Origin: an uncultured Clostridia bacterium
GTDB taxonomy: Bacteria > Bacillota > Clostridia > Peptostreptococcales > Anaerovoracaceae
DNA length: 64,000 nucleotides
Assembly: GCA_934233735.1 (NCBI GenBank)
Contig: CAKQGQ010000006.1
Span: 62,001-126,000 of the forward strand
Reading direction: 5' to 3'
A model generated the notes under the pieces. It made no database searches. It was given only the letters and a program-made list of their open reading frames with translations, and was not told the origin of the DNA. The position numbers and the translations under genes are program-made. Below, in pieces: positions 34,002 through 42,547 of this stretch; within the stretch, counting starts at the first letter, position 1, and each line of letters starts with the position of its first letter.

Positions 34002-34400
34002 CTAGACTCTTCTTCTCTTCGGCGGTCTGCATCCGTTATGCGGAATCGGTGTGATATCTCTGATTAAAGTGATTTCAAGACCTGCAGTCTGAAGTGCTCT
34101 GATAGCAGCTTCTCTGCCGGAGCCCGGTCCCTTTACATAAACTTCTACCGTCTTTAAACCATGTTCCATAGCACCCTTAGCTGCTTCTTCAGCTGCCATC
34201 TGTGCTGCGAACGGTGTGGATTTTCTGGAGCCCTTGAATCCGAGGGAACCTGCGGATGACCATGAAAGGGCATTTCCGCTCATATCTGTAAGAGTAACTA
34301 AAGTATTGTTAAAGGTGGATTGGATATGTGCCTGGCCTTTTTCAATATTTTTACGTTCTCTTTTCTTTTTTCTAACTGTTTTCTTTACAGTCTTAGCCAT
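34002..34400 (-). CDS. rpsK: 30S ribosomal protein S11
   Basis: 132 residues with the typical NTLVTLTDMSGNALSWSSAG and GPGSGREAAIRALQ segments, ending PIPHNGCRPPKRRRV. The extra lysine-rich N-terminus (KTVKKTVRKKKRERKN) is common in clostridia. 17 bases after rpsM. Confidence 0.98.
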   Translation of the reverse strand: MAKTVKKTVRKKKRERKNIEKGQAHIQSTFNNTLVTLTDMSGNALSWSSAGSLGFKGSRKSTPFAAQMAAEEAAKGAMEHGLKTVEVYVKGPGSGREAAIRALQTAGLEITLIRDITPIPHNGCRPPKRRRV

Positions 34401-34417
34401 TTTTTCCTACCTCCTTC

Positions 34418-34795
34418 TTACTTAGTTGCTTTTTTCTTTCTGCCAACGGTCTTCTTCGGACCTTTGCGAGTTCTTGCATTAGTCTTAGTTTTCTGACCTC
34501 TTACAGGAAGTCCTCTTCTGTGACGAATTCCTCTGTAGGAGCCGATTTCCATGAGTCTCTTAATGTTAAGAGATACTTCTCTTCTCAAATCACCTTCTAC
34601 AAGGTATTCTTCGTCGATAATTCTTCTGATTTTACCTGCTTCATCTTCAGTTAAATCCTTAACTCTTGTGTCAGGATTTACACCTGCTTTTTCTAAGATC
34701 GCAAGTGAAGTTGGTCTGCCAATACCGTAGATATAAGTTAAACCTATTTCTACTCTTTTTTCTCTTGGTAAGTCAACACCGGCTATACGAGCCAT
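34418..34795 (-). CDS. rpsM: 30S ribosomal protein S13
   Basis: 125 residues: MARIAGVDLPREKRVEIGLTYIYGIG start, SYRGIRHRRGLPVRGQKTKTNARTRKG near the end. It opens the alpha part of the super-operon, after a 128-base spacer that can fold into two hairpins (34821-34839 and 34870-34909). Confidence 0.98.
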   Translation of the reverse strand: MARIAGVDLPREKRVEIGLTYIYGIGRPTSLAILEKAGVNPDTRVKDLTEDEAGKIRRIIDEEYLVEGDLRREVSLNIKRLMEIGSYRGIRHRRGLPVRGQKTKTNARTRKGPKKTVGRKKKATK

Positions 34796-34869
34796 ATTTT
34801 TCTCCTTCCCCTATCTTCCGTCGCCTTTCCGGGTGGCGATATAGACAGGATCTTCTTATTTTTTTGAAA

Positions 34870-34909
34870 GGGCATTGCAGTGTACCTCCCGGTCCGTGTA
34901 CACCTGCCC
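34870..34909 (-). promoter_or_regulatory. Hairpin in the rpmJ-rpsM spacer
   Basis: GGGCA pairs with TGCCC and GTGTAC with GTACAC, separated by bulges. The 3' arm is followed by TTTC and an A-rich stretch. A second small stem TCGCC/GGCGA (34821-34839) lies between it and the rpsM ribosome binding site. Possibly a ribosomal-protein binding or processing site. Confidence 0.4.
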
Positions 34910-34923
34910 CATACGAACTTAAA

Positions 34924-35037
34924 TCAACCTTGTTTCTGCTTGTGCTTAGGGTTTTCACAGATAACCATTACTTTGCCGTTTCTCTTGATAACTTTGCACT
35001 TTTCGCAGATAGGTTTTACGGAAGCTCTAACTTTCAT
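34924..35037 (-). CDS. rpmJ: 50S ribosomal protein L36
   Basis: 37 residues. The frame begins MKVRASVKPICEKCKV and continues through KVMVICENPKHKQKQG. The zinc ligands C-x2-C, C and H are all present, so this is the zinc-binding form. It lies 11 bases after infA, the usual position. Confidence 0.97.
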   Translation of the reverse strand: MKVRASVKPICEKCKVIKRNGKVMVICENPKHKQKQG

Positions 35038-35048
35038 AAATTTCCCTC

Positions 35049-35270
35049 CTAACCTTTATCTCTCCATATGATTCTTCCTCTGGCAAGATCGTACGGTGAA
35101 AGTTCAACCTTTACCTTATCTCCCGGAAGAATTCTGATATAATTCATTCTGATTTTTCCTGAAATGTGTGCAAGCACCTCGAAACCGTTGTCTAATTTAA
35201 CTTTGAACATTGCATTCGGCTGTGCATCGACAACTGTTCCCATTGCTTCAATGACGTCTTTTTTCGCCAT
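35049..35270 (-). CDS. infA: Translation initiation factor IF-1
   Basis: 73 residues, OB fold: MAKKDVIEAMGTVVDAQPNAMFKV, HISGKIRMNYIRILPGDKVKVELSPYDL, ending GRIIWRDKG. 21 bases after map. Confidence 0.97.
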   Translation of the reverse strand: MAKKDVIEAMGTVVDAQPNAMFKVKLDNGFEVLAHISGKIRMNYIRILPGDKVKVELSPYDLARGRIIWRDKG

Positions 35271-35291
35271 AAATACATCTCCTTCTACTCT

Positions 35292-36038
35292 TTACAAGGT
35301 AAGCAATTCCGGCTCACCATCCGTGATAACAACCGTGTTTTCATAATGTGCGGCAAGACCTCCGTCCAGCGTTACCGCTGTCCAGTCGTCCTCAAGGATA
35401 TCAACTTCCCAAGTGCCCTGCGTAATCATGGGCTCAATAGCAAGCGTCATCCCCGGCTGAAGTCTCGGTCCTTTCCCTGCTTTCCCTACATTTGGAATCT
35501 GCGGGTCTTCATGCATTTCACTCCCGATTCCGTGTCCGACGAAGTCTCGAATTACTCCGAAGCCTTCGCCTTCTACAGTTTCCTGAATTGCATGGGAAAT
35601 ATCCTGCAGTCTGTATCCCGGCTTCGCATAAGCAATTCCGTTAAAGAAAGCTCTTTCCGCCGTTTCAATGAGGTGCGCTGCTTCCGGGCTGACCTGACCT
35701 ACAGGGTAAGTCCTTGCAGCATCCGCCATGTAGCCTTTATATTCAACTACAAGGTCACAGCTTACAATATCGCCTTCTTTCAGATGACGCTTCTTGCTCG
35801 GAATTCCGTGAACCACCTCATCGTTTATGGAAACACATACGCTGGCAGGATAACCGCAGTATCCTTTTTCCGCTGCGGTCATGCCATGCTCACGCACTGT
35901 TTTCTCAACAAAACGATCAATCTCCAGTGTAGATATGCCGGGCTTTATAAGGTCTTTCAAATCCCGAAGGATCTGTCCGCAGACCTTTCCTGCCTCACGC
36001 ATGAGATCCAGTTCTTGTTTCGATTTGATGATGATCAT
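35292..36038 (-). CDS. map: Methionine aminopeptidase type I
   Basis: 248 residues. Removes N-terminal Met from new proteins. The metal ligands are visible: the two Asp in CDLVVEYKGYMADAARTYPVG, His in GHGIGSEMHEDPQIP, Glu in MTLAIEPMI and Glu in HYENTVVITDG. The His in VVHGIPS completes the site. Starts two bases after adk ends. Confidence 0.97.
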   Translation of the reverse strand: MIIIKSKQELDLMREAGKVCGQILRDLKDLIKPGISTLEIDRFVEKTVREHGMTAAEKGYCGYPASVCVSINDEVVHGIPSKKRHLKEGDIVSCDLVVEYKGYMADAARTYPVGQVSPEAAHLIETAERAFFNGIAYAKPGYRLQDISHAIQETVEGEGFGVIRDFVGHGIGSEMHEDPQIPNVGKAGKGPRLQPGMTLAIEPMITQGTWEVDILEDDWTAVTLDGGLAAHYENTVVITDGEPELLTL

Positions 36039-36040
36039 TA

Positions 36041-36688
36041 CTATTCACCTAAAGCTTTTACGATGTCAGCAAATACATTGTCTAATCCGGTACTTCCGTC
36101 GATATGTGCAATGTTTCCTGCCTTTTCATAATACTCGATGAGAGGCATTGTCTGCGCTTCATAAACGTCGATTCTGTTCGTAACTGTTTCCAGATTGTCA
36201 TCCGCTCTCTGAATCAGTTCCCCGCCGCAATAATCGCAAACGCCTTCTTTTTTAGGAGGAATGTTTACTACATGGAAGCTTGCTCCGCATGCTTTGCATA
36301 CTCTTCTTCCTGTCAGTCTTGTAATCAACTCTTCCTTTTCTACCGCGATGTCCAAAACCTTGTCAATCTTGGAATCGTGTGCAGCTAAGAATTCATCCAG
36401 CTTTTCAGCCTGATAAACGGTTCTCGGGAATCCATCAAGCAGGAATCCGTTCTTGCAGTCGTCTTCAAGAAGTCTTGTGGTAGCGATTTCGATTACTAAA
36501 TCGTCCGGAACAAGTTCTCCCTTGTTCATATACTCCTGTGCTTTCTTGCCAAGCTCTGTTCCTTTTTTAATGTTTTCTCTAAAGATGTCTCCGGTTGAAA
36601 TGTGCGGAATCCCATATTTTTCAACAATCTTAACTGCCTGGGTTCCTTTTCCTGCTCCGGGAGGCCCTAATAATATAGTTCTAAGCAT
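36041..36688 (-). CDS. adk: Adenylate kinase (zinc-LID form)
   Basis: 215 residues. P-loop GPPGAGKGTQ, NMP-binding ISTGDIFRENIKKGTELG, DGFPRTVYQAE, and a LID with four Cys (CKACG...CDYCG) that should bind zinc. Start 36688 was chosen because GGGAG lies nine bases upstream; the ATG three codons earlier abuts that site. Confidence 0.97.
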   Translation of the reverse strand: MLRTILLGPPGAGKGTQAVKIVEKYGIPHISTGDIFRENIKKGTELGKKAQEYMNKGELVPDDLVIEIATTRLLEDDCKNGFLLDGFPRTVYQAEKLDEFLAAHDSKIDKVLDIAVEKEELITRLTGRRVCKACGASFHVVNIPPKKEGVCDYCGGELIQRADDNLETVTNRIDVYEAQTMPLIEYYEKAGNIAHIDGSTGLDNVFADIVKALGE

Positions 36689-36705
36689 TGTACTCATCTC
36701 CCTCT

Positions 36706-37995
36706 TTACTTTAAGAAACCTTGATAATTTCTCATGAGCATCTGGTTTTCAAGTTGTCTTACTGTGTCAAGTGCAACACCGACAGCGATAAGAAGCGATG
36801 TTCCGCCGAAGTGGATTCCCTTGAGTGTCGGCACCATTACTCCGATGATAGTCGGCAGTGTCGCGATTAACGCAAGGAAAATAGCTCCAACGATTGTAAC
36901 TCTTGACATTACTTTATTCAAATAATCTTCCGTCGCCTTACCAGGTCTGATCCCCGGAATGAATCCGCCGTTTGCCTTCATATTGTTTGCAACTTCATTC
37001 GGGTTGAAAGTGATTCCCGTATAGAAGTATGTGAAGAAGATGATCAGGATTACGTTTAAAACACCGTAAACCCATACGCCCGGATTTCCTGAAGGTGACA
37101 GCCACTTCGTAACCCATACGCTGAATCCGTTGTCCTGGGACAGGAAGTATGTGATCGTCAGTGGGAACTGCAACAGGGATAACGCAAAGATGATAGGAAT
37201 TACGCCGGCCTGGTTAACCTTAATAGGAATATGAGTTGACTGTCCGCCGTACATCTTTCTTCCTACAACTCTCTTTGCATACTGCACAGGAATTCTTCTC
37301 TGTCCTTCCTGAATGAGAACAACGCCTGCAGTTACAAATACTGCAGCTATGATGAAAATGATAATGGTTACCAGAGAGATTCCGCCGTCTCCGTAAGCAG
37401 TTGAAATGCTTCTGATTCCGCTTGGAATTCTTGCAACGATACCGCCGAAGATGAGCAGTGAAATACCGTTTCCGATACCCTTGTCATTAATCAATTCGCC
37501 GAGCCACATCAGGAATGCGGTTCCAGCTGTCAGTACTAAAACTACTACGATTACAGAAAATGCGCTTCTGTCTACAACTGCTTTTCTGAAGAGACCTACC
37601 GTAAGACCGATTGCCTGGATTAAAGCCAGTACAACGGTCATATAACGGGTAATCTGCGCCATTTTCTTTCTGCCTTCCATGCCTTCCTTCGCGAGTCGTT
37701 CGAAATACGGGAATGCAATGGTAAGCAGTTGAACAATGATGGATGCAGTGATGTATGGTGTAATACTCAATGCAAAAATTGTGAAGTTACTGAACGAACC
37801 TCCGGAGAACAAATCGAATAAATCAAAAAGTCCTGTTTCACCGGTGAACATGTCAGCAAGCACACTTCTGTTAATGTTTGGTACCGGAATGTTTGATCCG
37901 ATTCGGAACACTACCAGCATCAGCAGCGTGAAAATCATTTTGCTTCTGATTTCCGCAACCTTCCATGCTTGAGCAATTGTTTTTAACATACCCAT
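36706..37995 (-). CDS. secY: Protein translocase channel SecY
   Basis: 429 residues, ten membrane helices. The family segments include NIPVPNINRSVL with the plug region, ITPYITASIIVQLL, GIGNGISLLIF, PIKVNQAGVIPIIFA and GGFIPGIRPGKAT. Works with SecA, whose gene is also in this window. Two bases separate it from rplO in this tight cluster. Confidence 0.98.
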   Translation of the reverse strand: MGMLKTIAQAWKVAEIRSKMIFTLLMLVVFRIGSNIPVPNINRSVLADMFTGETGLFDLFDLFSGGSFSNFTIFALSITPYITASIIVQLLTIAFPYFERLAKEGMEGRKKMAQITRYMTVVLALIQAIGLTVGLFRKAVVDRSAFSVIVVVLVLTAGTAFLMWLGELINDKGIGNGISLLIFGGIVARIPSGIRSISTAYGDGGISLVTIIIFIIAAVFVTAGVVLIQEGQRRIPVQYAKRVVGRKMYGGQSTHIPIKVNQAGVIPIIFALSLLQFPLTITYFLSQDNGFSVWVTKWLSPSGNPGVWVYGVLNVILIIFFTYFYTGITFNPNEVANNMKANGGFIPGIRPGKATEDYLNKVMSRVTIVGAIFLALIATLPTIIGVMVPTLKGIHFGGTSLLIAVGVALDTVRQLENQMLMRNYQGFLK

Positions 37996-37996
37996 A

Positions 37997-38437
37997 CTAA
38001 ATCACCTCTGCCTTTCCTCCAGCAGCTTCAATCTTTTCTGCGGCAGTCTTGCTGAATTTGTTAGCCTGAACTGTTAATGCAACCTTAAGTTCTCCTTCGC
38101 CGAGAATCTTAATTCCGTCTTTTACCTGCTTAACAACTCCTGCTTCTTCAAGCAACGCCTGGTTTACAACTGTTCCTGCTTCAAACTTATTTAAGTCATC
38201 GACATTAACGATTGTATATTCGGTTCCCCAAATGTTTGTGAAACCTCTCTTAGGTAATCTTCTGTATAAAGGCATCTGACCACCTTCGAATCCGAGACGA
38301 ACACCGCCGCCGGATCTGGATTTCTGGCCGTTCATACCTCTGCCGCCTGTCGTACCTTGTCCGGTAGCGTGACCGCGGCCTCTTCTCTTGCGTTCCTTAG
38401 TGGAACCCGGTACTGCTCTTAATTCATGTAATTTCAT
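37997..38437 (-). CDS. rplO: 50S ribosomal protein L15
   Basis: 146 residues. The Gly/Arg-rich N-terminus GSTKERKRRGRGHATGQGTTGGRGMNGQKSR and the later VNVDDLNKFEAGTVV segment are typical of L15. Confidence 0.98.
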   Translation of the reverse strand: MKLHELRAVPGSTKERKRRGRGHATGQGTTGGRGMNGQKSRSGGGVRLGFEGGQMPLYRRLPKRGFTNIWGTEYTIVNVDDLNKFEAGTVVNQALLEEAGVVKQVKDGIKILGEGELKVALTVQANKFSKTAAEKIEAAGGKAEVI

Positions 38438-38450
38438 CTAAGCGCACCTC

Positions 38451-38633
38451 CTATACTTCTTCGACAGTTACAAGATGGGACACCTTAGCTACTGCGCCGC
38501 GAGTCTGCGGTGTATCTGCTAATTCTACTGAGTGGTGCATCTTTCTGAGTCCTAACGCTTCAACAACTTTTCTCTGTTTAGGAGAAGCGCCGATTGTGCT
38601 CTTTGTTAAAGTGATTTTAATCATTTTTGCCAT
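38451..38633 (-). CDS. rpmD: 50S ribosomal protein L30
   Basis: 60 residues: KITLTKSTIGASPKQRKVVEALGLRKMHHSVE, the L30 consensus. Located between rpsE and rplO as usual. Confidence 0.97.
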   Translation of the reverse strand: MAKMIKITLTKSTIGASPKQRKVVEALGLRKMHHSVELADTPQTRGAVAKVSHLVTVEEV

Positions 38634-38647
38634 GTCTGCGTATCCTC

Positions 38648-39151
38648 CTATCCTAAGATTTCTTCTTTTGTTTTACCTCTGAGCTTAGCAACCTTTTCTA
38701 CAGTCATCATACCCTTTAAGCCTTCAAGTGTTGCATAAGCCATGTTTCCTGTATTGTTGGAGCCGATGGATTTCGCTCTTACGTCTTTGATACCTGCAGC
38801 TTCAAGAACCGTACGAACGGATGAACCTGCGATAACTCCGGTACCTTGTGCAGCCGGCATGATGAGAACTCTGCCTGCGCCGAAAACGCCTAAGTTTCTG
38901 TGAGGTACTGTTGTTCCTACTGTCGGAACATATATTAAATTCTTCTTTGCATCTTCTTCAGCTTTTCTTACAGCTTCAGGAATTTCCTGAGACTTACCAA
39001 GACCAACGCCTACATATCCGTTGCCGTCGCCGACTACAACAGTTACGCTGAATCTCATGTTTCTACCGCCTTTAACAGTTTTCGCTACTCTTCTGATATT
39101 AACGATAGTTGACTTTAAATCAAGCTTGGATGCATCAACGATATTACGCAT
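38648..39151 (-). CDS. rpsE: 30S ribosomal protein S5
   Basis: 167 residues. GGRNMRFSVTVVVGDGNGYVGVGLGKSQEIPEA and GTGVIAGSSVRTVLEAAG are the S5 core. The N-terminus begins unusually with RNIVDASKLDLKSTIVN, but length and motifs are normal. Confidence 0.98.
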   Translation of the reverse strand: MRNIVDASKLDLKSTIVNIRRVAKTVKGGRNMRFSVTVVVGDGNGYVGVGLGKSQEIPEAVRKAEEDAKKNLIYVPTVGTTVPHRNLGVFGAGRVLIMPAAQGTGVIAGSSVRTVLEAAGIKDVRAKSIGSNNTGNMAYATLEGLKGMMTVEKVAKLRGKTKEEILG

Positions 39152-39167
39152 TCCTTTTTTCCTCCTG

Positions 39168-39533
39168 TTAGAATTTTAATCCTGCTTCACGAGCGCCTGC
39201 TGCGAGTTCTGCAACTCTTCCGTGGTATAAGAATCCGCCTCTGTCGAAGCAAACTTCTTCAATACCTTTTGCTAATGCTCTCTTTGCAAGGGCTTCGCCG
39301 ACCTTTTTAGCTGCTTCTTTGTTACCGCCGTAACCGATTTCGCCCTTCAGCTCCTTATCGAGTGAGGACGCTGCTACTAAAGTAACTCCGTTTACATCGT
39401 CAATCACCTGTGCGGAGATGTTCTTGTTTGATCTGTAAACGCAAAGTCTTGGTCTTTCAGGAGTTCCAAAAAGGTTTTTTCTTACTCTTGCGTGTCTTTT
39501 CACACGCTTGTCATTTCTGCTTACATTTGCCAT
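39168..39533 (-). CDS. rplR: 50S ribosomal protein L18
   Basis: 121 residues: RHARVRKNLFGTPERPRLCVYRSNKNISAQVIDD and CFDRGGFLYHGRVAELAAGAREAGL. 5S rRNA-binding protein. Confidence 0.98.
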   Translation of the reverse strand: MANVSRNDKRVKRHARVRKNLFGTPERPRLCVYRSNKNISAQVIDDVNGVTLVAASSLDKELKGEIGYGGNKEAAKKVGEALAKRALAKGIEEVCFDRGGFLYHGRVAELAAGAREAGLKF

Positions 39534-39553
39534 TTTACTTCACTCCTTTCCCC

Positions 39554-40096
39554 TTATTTAGCGCCTGTCTTGCCTTCTTTTCTGCGAATAACTTCATCAG
39601 CATACTTGATACCTTTGCCCTTGTAAGGTTCCGGTCTTCTCCATGCTCTGATGTTAGCCGCATAATTGCCGACAACAGCCTTATCGATACCCTTTACAAC
39701 AACTTCTGTAGCAGATGTACATTCTGTTGTGATTCCTTCAGGGTCCTTTAATTCTACAGGATGGGAGTATCCAAGGTTCATTACTAAAGTATCGCCCTTC
39801 TTTTCAGCCTTGTAACCAACGCCTACGAGCTGGAGCTTCTTTTCGAATCCCTGAGTAACGCCAACCACCATATTATTGATTAAAGTTCTTGCAAGACCGT
39901 GCTGAGATCGTTCTTCTCTTGCATCGGATGCTCTGGAAACGAGCACTTCGCCTTCGCCTACTTCAACCTTGATTAATTTACTGATTTGTTCTGATAATTG
40001 TCCTTTCGGGCCTTTTACTGCAACTACGTTGTTCGCATCTACAGTAACTTCTACGCCGGCAGGAACAACTACAGGTTTCTTACCTATTCTTGACAT
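39554..40096 (-). CDS. rplF: 50S ribosomal protein L6
   Basis: 180 residues: SRIGKKPVVVPAGVEV, LQLVGVGYKAEKKGD, and the C-terminal signature PEPYKGKGIKYADEVIRRKEGKTGAK. Confidence 0.98.
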   Translation of the reverse strand: MSRIGKKPVVVPAGVEVTVDANNVVAVKGPKGQLSEQISKLIKVEVGEGEVLVSRASDAREERSQHGLARTLINNMVVGVTQGFEKKLQLVGVGYKAEKKGDTLVMNLGYSHPVELKDPEGITTECTSATEVVVKGIDKAVVGNYAANIRAWRRPEPYKGKGIKYADEVIRRKEGKTGAK

Positions 40097-40108
40097 GTTT
40101 CGTTCCTC

Positions 40109-40507
40109 CTACCATACATAACAGATAACTTCGCCGCCAACGCCAAGTTTTCTTGCTTCCTTGTCGCTTACGATTCCCTTGGAAGTGGAAACGATTGCGA
40201 TACCCAGACCGCCGAGTACCTTTGGCACTTCGCCCGCCTTAGCATAAACCTTTAAGCCCGGCTTGGAAATCTTCTTGATTCCTGAAATTACTTTTTCTTT
40301 ATTAGCACCGTATTTCATTGTAACTTTGATCATACCTTGCTTATTGTCTTCTATCACTTCGAAATCCGTAATGTAGCCTTCTTCTTTCAAAATTTCCGCA
40401 ATCGCTTTCTTCATCTTGGATGCAGGAATTTCAACAGTTTCATGACCTACAGTGTTGGCATTTCTGATTCTTGTTAGCATATCCGCTATAGGATCTGTCA
40501 TTGTCAT
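40109..40507 (-). CDS. rpsH: 30S ribosomal protein S8
   Basis: 132 residues: TDPIADMLTRIRNANTVGHE and the C-terminal STSKGIVSDKEARKLGVGGEVICYVW. In other bacteria S8 represses this part of the operon. Confidence 0.98.
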   Translation of the reverse strand: MTMTDPIADMLTRIRNANTVGHETVEIPASKMKKAIAEILKEEGYITDFEVIEDNKQGMIKVTMKYGANKEKVISGIKKISKPGLKVYAKAGEVPKVLGGLGIAIVSTSKGIVSDKEARKLGVGGEVICYVW

Positions 40508-40532
40508 TACAGTGTTTCTCCTTTCATAATTT

Positions 40533-40718
40533 TTACCAGCTTGCTTTTCTTACGCCCGGAATTTCTCCTTTATAAGCAAGCTCTCTAAAACAGATACGGC
40601 AAATACCATATTTTCTTAATACGGAATGTGGTCTTCCGCAAAGTCTGCATCTGGTATAAGCACGAGTTGAATATTTCGGTTTTCTCGCCTGTTTAACTTT
40701 GAGAGATGTCTTTGCCAT
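40533..40718 (-). CDS. rpsN: 30S ribosomal protein S14, zinc type Z
   Basis: 61 residues. The short Gram-positive form with two CxxC pairs (CRLCG and CRICF) that bind zinc. Its ribosome binding site AGGAGG (40727-40732) abuts the base of a perfect 10-bp hairpin at 40732-40763, so initiation could be modulated. Confidence 0.98.
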   Translation of the reverse strand: MAKTSLKVKQARKPKYSTRAYTRCRLCGRPHSVLRKYGICRICFRELAYKGEIPGVRKASW

Positions 40719-40731
40719 TCTCGATTCCTCC

Positions 40732-40763
40732 TATAATTTCCGAGCGGCGCCGAGGAAATTATA
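40732..40763 (-). promoter_or_regulatory. Perfect hairpin directly 5' of the rpsN ribosome binding site
   Basis: TATAATTTCC and GGAAATTATA enclose a GC-rich loop holding CGGCGCCG. In the transcript the last stem base is the first base of the AGGAGG site. No T run follows. A second small stem with a TTC loop lies just upstream. Confidence 0.6.
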
Positions 40764-40806
40764 TAAAAACTTCCTTACGGCGAAGCCGCTACACTTCTGA
40801 GTTTTT

Positions 40807-41349
40807 CTATTTCTCAAACGGCATACCGAGCAGTTCCAGCAATGCAGCTGCTTCTTCATCTGTTTTAGCCGTTGTTGTAAATACTATGTTCATACCTTTG
40901 ATTGTATCAACCTGGTCGTAGTTGATTTCAGGGAAGATTAACTGTTCTTTGATACCCATAGAGTAGTTTCCTCTACCGTCAAAAGAGTTTTTGCTAACAC
41001 CCTTGAAGTCTCTTACTCTCGGAAGAGCGATATTGAAGAATTTATCAGCAAATTCATACATATTATCTCCTCTTAAAGTAACCTTTGCACCTACAGGCAT
41101 GCCCTGTCTTACTTTAAAGTTAGCGATGGATTTCTTAGCCTTCGTGATAACCGGTCTCTGTCCGCTGATTAAAGCGATTTCTTCAACTGCGGATTCCATA
41201 ATCTTCGCATTGTCCTTTGCTTCGCCAAGACCCATGTTGATTGTGATCTTCGTAAGCTTAGGAACTTCCATTACGTTTTTATACTGGAACTTTTCTTTTA
41301 AAGCTCCGAAAACTTCGTTATTGTAAGTTTCTCTTAATCTTGCTGTCAA
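40807..41349 (-). CDS. rplE: 50S ribosomal protein L5
   Basis: 180 residues: RLRETYNNEVFGALKEKFQYKNVMEVPKL and INMGLGEAKDNAK, then GQRPVITKAKKSIANFKVRQGMPVG. 5S rRNA-binding. An 88-base spacer with two hairpins separates it from rpsN. Confidence 0.98.
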   Translation of the reverse strand: MTARLRETYNNEVFGALKEKFQYKNVMEVPKLTKITINMGLGEAKDNAKIMESAVEEIALISGQRPVITKAKKSIANFKVRQGMPVGAKVTLRGDNMYEFADKFFNIALPRVRDFKGVSKNSFDGRGNYSMGIKEQLIFPEINYDQVDTIKGMNIVFTTTAKTDEEAAALLELLGMPFEK

Positions 41350-41366
41350 AATCGTCTCCTCCTTTC

Positions 41367-41672
41367 TTAGTCGATTACGTTTCCTGTTTTCTTGGAAACT
41401 CTTACTTTCTTACCGTCTTTGATCTGGTATCCAACTTTGATAACTTCTTTAGCCTTAGTGTCATAAAGCATTACATTGGAAGCATCGATTGGACCTTCGA
41501 AATGCTTGATTTCAGCACCGGCTTTTCTTGTAGCCTTAGCATGCTTAGTAACAACATTTACGCCTTCAACGATAACTCTGTTTTCCTTCGGCATTGCCTT
41601 AAGAACTTTGCCGTGTTTACCTTTATCCTTACCAGTAATAACAATTACTGTATCGTCTTTCTTAATACGCAT
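41367..41672 (-). CDS. rplX: 50S ribosomal protein L24
   Basis: 101 residues: KKDDTVIVITGKDKGKHGKVLK (KOW motif) and EGVNVVTKHAKATRKAG. Normal length. Confidence 0.98.
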   Translation of the reverse strand: MRIKKDDTVIVITGKDKGKHGKVLKAMPKENRVIVEGVNVVTKHAKATRKAGAEIKHFEGPIDASNVMLYDTKAKEVIKVGYQIKDGKKVRVSKKTGNVID

Positions 41673-41683
41673 CCTTACACCTC

Positions 41684-42058
41684 CTACAGTACTTCCGGTG
41701 CCAATGACACGATCTTCATGAAGCCCTTATCTCTAAGCTCTCTTGCAACAGGTCCAAAGATACGAGTTCCAACCGGGTTCTTATCTTCTTTATCTTTAAT
41801 GATTACTGCAGCGTTCTGGTCAAACTTAACATAGCTTCCGTCTGCTCTTCTGGCACCATGCTTAGTTCTAACTACTACAGCCTTGACAACGTCGCCTTTT
41901 TTAACAACGCCGCCTGGGGTTGCTTCTTTAACTGCACAAACGATAACGTCTCCAATATTCGCATACTGACGGGAAGTACCGCCTAAGATACGAATGCAAA
42001 GAAGTTCTTTTGCACCTGAATTGTCAGCAACTCTTAATCTAGTTTCAGTCTGAATCAT
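41684..42058 (-). CDS. rplN: 50S ribosomal protein L14
   Basis: 124 residues: MIQTETRLRVADNSGAKELLCIRILGG and NPVGTRIFGPVARELRDKGFMKIVSLAPEVL. Two residues longer than the common 122. Confidence 0.98.
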   Translation of the reverse strand: MIQTETRLRVADNSGAKELLCIRILGGTSRQYANIGDVIVCAVKEATPGGVVKKGDVVKAVVVRTKHGARRADGSYVKFDQNAAVIIKDKEDKNPVGTRIFGPVARELRDKGFMKIVSLAPEVL

Positions 42059-42073
42059 GATTTGGTGCCTCCT

Positions 42074-42334
42074 TTATTTAACCTTTTCAATGATGTTCAC
42101 AAGTCTCCATCTCTTGTCCTTGGACAGAGGTCTTGTTTCCATAATTCTTACTTTATCGCCGATTTGACATTCATTGTTTTCGTCATGAGCTTTTACCTTC
42201 TTAGTTCTCTTTACAGCTTTTCCGTAAAGGGAATGTCTTACGAAGTCTTCGATTGCAACAACTACAGTCTTATCCATCTTATCGGATACAACAACACCGA
42301 CTTTAGTTTTTCTTCTATTTCTTTCAACTGCCAT
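42074..42334 (-). CDS. rpsQ: 30S ribosomal protein S17
   Basis: 86 residues: GVVVSDKMDKTVVVAIEDFVRHSLYGKAVKR and IGDKVRIMETRPLSKDKRWRLV. Confidence 0.98.
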   Translation of the reverse strand: MAVERNRRKTKVGVVVSDKMDKTVVVAIEDFVRHSLYGKAVKRTKKVKAHDENNECQIGDKVRIMETRPLSKDKRWRLVNIIEKVK

Positions 42335-42352
42335 AGTACATCCTCCTTCCTA

Positions 42353-42547
42353 CTAAGCTTGTAATTCTTTTTCTCTAAGAATTGTCTTCACTCTAGCAAT
42401 ATTTCTCTTTAATTCTCTCATTTTAACAGGGTTTTCTAACTGTCCTGTAACATGCTGGAATCTCAAGTTGAATAATTCTTTCTTCATGTTAGCAAGTTCT
42501 GTATTTAATTCAACCGCTGTCATTTCTCTCATTTTCTTTAATTCCAT
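42353..42547 (-). CDS. rpmC: 50S ribosomal protein L29
   Basis: 64 residues: ELNTELANMKKELFNLRFQHVTGQLENPVKM. Its first base overlaps the last base of rplP, so they are coupled. Confidence 0.97.
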   Translation of the reverse strand: MELKKMREMTAVELNTELANMKKELFNLRFQHVTGQLENPVKMRELKRNIARVKTILREKELQA

